64,000 nucleotides of DNA from Bacteroidota bacterium (lineage in GTDB: Bacteria; Bacteroidota; Bacteroidia; Bacteroidales; GCA-2748055): contig JAHEEC010000005.1 of assembly GCA_024640885.1 (NCBI GenBank), forward strand, positions 1 through 64,000. Reading direction: 5' to 3'. A model generated the notes under the pieces. That model worked only from the letters and a program-made list of their open reading frames with translations. It did no database searches and was not told the DNA's origin. The position numbers and the translations under genes were made by a program. This document shows, one piece after another, positions 61,495 to 64,000 of this stretch. Within the stretch, counting starts at the first letter, position 1. Each line of letters begins with the position of its first letter.

Positions 61495-64000
61495 CTACAG
61501 GGTCTTCTTCATCTCGGTCTCCTCGTAAGACTCGACCATGTCGCCCACCTTGATATCATTGAAATTTGCTATGTTCAGGCCACACTCAAGTCCGGATACC
61601 ACCTCTTTGGCATCATCCTTGAAACGCTTGAGGGATCCCAGTTCTCCGCTGTAGATCACAATACCGTCCCTGATGAGCCGCACCTTGGAGGATCGCTTGA
61701 TTTTTCCTTCCCGGACCATGCATCCTGCAATGGTGCCCACCTTGGTGATTTTAAATGCTTCTATGATCTCCAGGGTACCAATGATCTCCTCCTTGATCTC
61801 CGGCGAAAGCATCCCTTCCATGGCGGCTTTCACCTCCTCGATGGCATCATAAATGATGGAATACAGGCGGATGTCAATCTGTTCCTTCTCGGCAAGTTTC
61901 CTTGCACTCAGGGATGGCCTTACCTGGAACCCGATCACAATGGCATTGGATGCTGCGGCCAGGAGAATATCAGATTCCGAGATCTGTCCCACCGCCTTGT
62001 GCTTGATATTCACCTGGATCTCCTCGGTCCCAAGTTTGATCAACGAATCCGACAATGCTTCGATGGACCCGTCCACATCTCCTTTTACGATAATATTCAA
62101 CTCCTGGAAGTTCCCGATGGCAATGCGTCGTCCGATTTCATCAAGGGTGATGTGTTTGGTGGTGCGCAGTTCCTGTTCACGCTGCAACTGCTCGCGTTTG
62201 TTGGCAATCTCTTTGGCTTCCTTGTCGGTACCCATGACATTGAAGCTCTCCCCTGCCTGTGGCGCACCGTTCAGGCCAAGCACAAGCGCCGGTGTGGAAG
62301 GTCCTGCTTCGGTGATCTTCTTGCCCCTTTCGTTGAACATGGCCTTCACGTGACCGTAATGTTGTCCCGCGAGCACCACATCACCGATCCTGAGGGTCCC
62401 AGATTCCACAAGGATTGTGGCGATATTACCCCGTCCCTTGTCCAGTGTGGATTCAATCACAACCCCCCTGGCAGTTTTATTTGGATTTGCTTTTAGATCA
62501 AGTAATTCAGCCTCCAGCAACACCTTCTCCAGCAACTCGGGAATGTTGATATTTCCTTTTGCAGAGATCTCCTGGGACTGGTACTTACCACCCCAGTCCT
62601 CCACCATGTAATTCATATTGGCCAGCGCTTCCTTGATCTTCTCAGGATTGGCCGACGGTAAATCAATCTTATTGATGGCAAAGACGATGGGAACACCTGC
62701 TGCGGCAGCATGGTTGATGGCCTCCACGGTCTGTGGCTTAACCCCGTCATCGGCGGCAACCACGATGATGGCCACATCGGTGATCTGTGCACCCCTTGCC
62801 CTCATGGCTGTAAATGCCTCGTGACCGGGTGTGTCCAGGAAAGTGATCTTGCGGTCCCCGTCCAGCACCACGCTGTACGCCCCGATATGCTGTGTGATCC
62901 CACCGGCTTCCCCGGCTACAACATTGGCATCCCTCACCACATCCAGCAGCTTGGTTTTACCATGGTCCACATGCCCCATCACTGTGACAATGGGAGGCCT
63001 TGGGAGCAGATCCTCGGGATCATCTTCTTCATCCCTGATGGATTCCACCAGGTCCACACTTACAAATTCAACGGTAAATTCGAACTCATCGGCCACCAGC
63101 GCCATGGTCTCTGCATCCAGGCGCTGATTGATGGATACGAACAACCCCAGGTTCATACAGGTCTGGATCACTTCGGTGGCTGGTAAATTCATCATGGAGG
63201 CCAGCTCGGCCACAGATACAAACTCTGTCACCTTCAGCACATTCCTGTTCATTTCCTTCTGGTCGCTCTCCTCCTGCAACCTGGCCTGCACCGCGTCACG
63301 TTTTTCCCTCCTGTATTTGGATGTTTTTGATTTGGATCCTTTGCTGGTCAGTTTTGCCAGCGTATCCTTGATCTGCTTCTGGACATCCTCTTCATTCACT
63401 TCGGGCCTCATGGCGCGCTTGCGCTTTTTACCGCCCTTCTCTTTTTTACCGCCAGCCTGGCTTCCAAAATCCACCGGCCCGGCTTCCTTCCTGATCCTTT
63501 TCCTTTTCTTCTTCTGGTCCAGGTGCAATTCCTGGTCCTTGCTTGATGCAACCGGTTTCTTTTTAGGCTCCCTCTTTTCAGGAAGGTCAATCCGGCCTAC
63601 CACAGTGGGACCACTTAATTTCTCCACCCGGGTGGGGATCAGGTTCTGTTCCTCCCTCTTTTGTAATAATTTCTTTTTTGCCTCGGCTTCGGCTTCGGCG
63701 GTCGCGGCTCCTTTTTCTTCACCCGCATCCACAGCTCCTTCAGCGACAGTGGCCTTAGCAGCTTTATCATCTTTGGCGTCCGCTTCCTGGGCAATCACCG
63801 GTCCCTTTTCCGGGGCCGCTGCCGCTGCCGGTTCCTCTTTGGCAACCTCTTCGTCCTTTGAGGACGCCTGATCCTTTGATTTCTTTGCAGGACGGGTCTT
63901 CTGATTCATGGAATCGAGATCAATCTTTCCGACCACCTTTGGACCTGCCCCATCGGCTTCTTTTTCCCTGGCAGCCTCCACGGCTATTTCGGCAACCTTC
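61495..64000 (-). CDS. infB: Translation initiation factor IF-2 (5' end outside the window)
   Basis: At least 835 residues; the frame is open through 64000, so the start lies beyond the edge. The N-terminal part is long, charged and low in complexity (Ala/Lys/Glu-rich), as in Bacteroidota IF-2, with a repeated VGRIDL/VGKIDL element. The GTPase domain has [21 protein letters not shown] and NKIDLPS. Domains II-IV follow, ending in Glu-Glu-Thr-Glu-Met-Lys-Lys-Thr-Leu. It places initiator tRNA on the 30S subunit. The GTG codon at 63981 is internal, not a start. Confidence 0.97.
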   Translation of the reverse strand, partial: KVAEIAVEAAREKEADGAGPKVVGKIDLDSMNQKTRPAKKSKDQASSKDEEVAKEEPAAAAAPEKGPVIAQEADAKDDKAAKATVAEGAVDAGEEKGAATAEAEAEAKKKLLQKREEQNLIPTRVEKLSGPTVVGRIDLPEKREPKKKPVASSKDQELHLDQKKKRKRIRKEAGPVDFGSQAGGKKEKGGKKRKRAMRPEVNEEDVQKQIKDTLAKLTSKGSKSKTSKYRREKRDAVQARLQEESDQKEMNRNVLKVTEFVSVAELASMMNLPATEVIQTCMNLGLFVSINQRLDAETMALVADEFEFTVEFVSVDLVESIRDEEDDPEDLLPRPPIVTVMGHVDHGKTKLLDVVRDANVVAGEAGGITQHIGAYSVVLDGDRKITFLDTPGHEAFTAMRARGAQITDVAIIVVAADDGVKPQTVEAINHAAAAGVPIVFAINKIDLPSANPEKIKEALANMNYMVEDWGGKYQSQEISAKGNINIPELLEKVLLEAELLDLKANPNKTARGVVIESTLDKGRGNIATILVESGTLRIGDVVLAGQHYGHVKAMFNERGKKITEAGPSTPALVLGLNGAPQAGESFNVMGTDKEAKEIANKREQLQREQELRTTKHITLDEIGRRIAIGNFQELNIIVKGDVDGSIEALSDSLIKLGTEEIQVNIKHKAVGQISESDILLAAASNAIVIGFQVRPSLSARKLAEKEQIDIRLYSIIYDAIEEVKAAMEGMLSPEIKEEIIGTLEIIEAFKITKVGTIAGCMVREGKIKRSSKVRLIRDGIVIYSGELGSLKRFKDDAKEVVSGLECGLNIANFNDIKVGDMVESYEETEMKKTL

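Noticed and set aside
63981-63983. Apparent start of infB at GTG 63981
   Set aside because: The frame stays open to the window edge, and the residues upstream (Lys-Val-Ala-Glu-Ile-Ala-Val) continue the same low-complexity pattern.
1-64000. tRNA, rRNA, CRISPR arrays, insertion sequences or prophage genes
   Set aside because: No tRNA-like cloverleaf, no spaced direct repeats, no transposase or phage motifs were seen in reading both strands; a covariance-model search would be needed for certainty.

Overview
The window reads as chromosomal DNA of a free-living, polysaccharide-using member of the Bacteroidota, most likely in or near the Bacteroidales/Marinilabiliales. Reasons: a complete sprA gene (outer-membrane translocon of the type IX secretion system, T9SS) in the order ruvA-sprA-gcvH; four predicted T9SS cargo proteins, three with a type A C-terminal sorting domain and one with a gliding-motility-type (type B) domain; a FISUMP-domain lipoprotein; no clear Shine-Dalgarno sequences; and several promoters of the TTG-N20-TAnnTTTG type known from Bacteroides. 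Genes are packed tightly: most convergent pairs are 0 to 25 bases apart. I saw no tRNA, rRNA, CRISPR array, insertion sequence or prophage.

Layout. 1-4446: the tail of an exported esterase-like gene, a shortened pentapeptide-repeat gene, a small membrane protein, a FISUMP lipoprotein, a ferredoxin-nitroreductase fusion and a DegT-type aminotransferase carrying a twin-arginine signal. 4470-5879: a secreted sorbosone-dehydrogenase-like beta-propeller. 5974-11156: a histidine kinase / sigma-54 activator pair facing a MacB/FtsX-type permease gene, which has a near-consensus sigma-54 promoter and an upstream palindrome. 11163-12734: an amino-acid permease and a PLDc_N micro-protein. 12839-17235: a PhoPQ-related hydrolase, a GH9 endoglucanase and a barrel-like protein of unknown role. 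17258-29845: two giant secreted repeat proteins, divergently transcribed. 29959-34569: a mutarotase-like protein, a Tat-exported aldo-keto reductase and a secreted GH30-like hydrolase. 34570-34986: no intact gene, but a possible decayed lyase fragment.

34987-41367 is the most intriguing block. It holds a membrane SpoIIE/PP2C phosphatase, a SiaC-like phosphoprotein and a SiaB-like kinase, which together form a Sia-type partner switch without the diguanylate cyclase of the Pseudomonas system. Divergent from siaB is an ABCG-type transporter with an extra N-terminal helical region and an FHA-like fold. 41448-44499: a translationally coupled ABC-2 exporter and a metallophosphoesterase. 44573-45502: a superoxide-reductase-like protein and an NTF2-like lipoprotein. 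45610-52097: a chain of 7TMR-DISM histidine kinase, M17 aminopeptidase, PdxA and TonB-dependent receptor. 52101-64000 (minus strand): infB (incomplete at the window edge), ruvA, sprA, gcvH and a lipoprotein.

Taken together, the window joins the secretion machine (SprA), its cargo (glycan-active enzymes and giant adhesin-like proteins) and envelope signalling (two histidine kinases, one sigma-54 activator, one phosphatase/kinase partner switch). Functions are assigned from recognisable motifs and family memory only; no database search was run.
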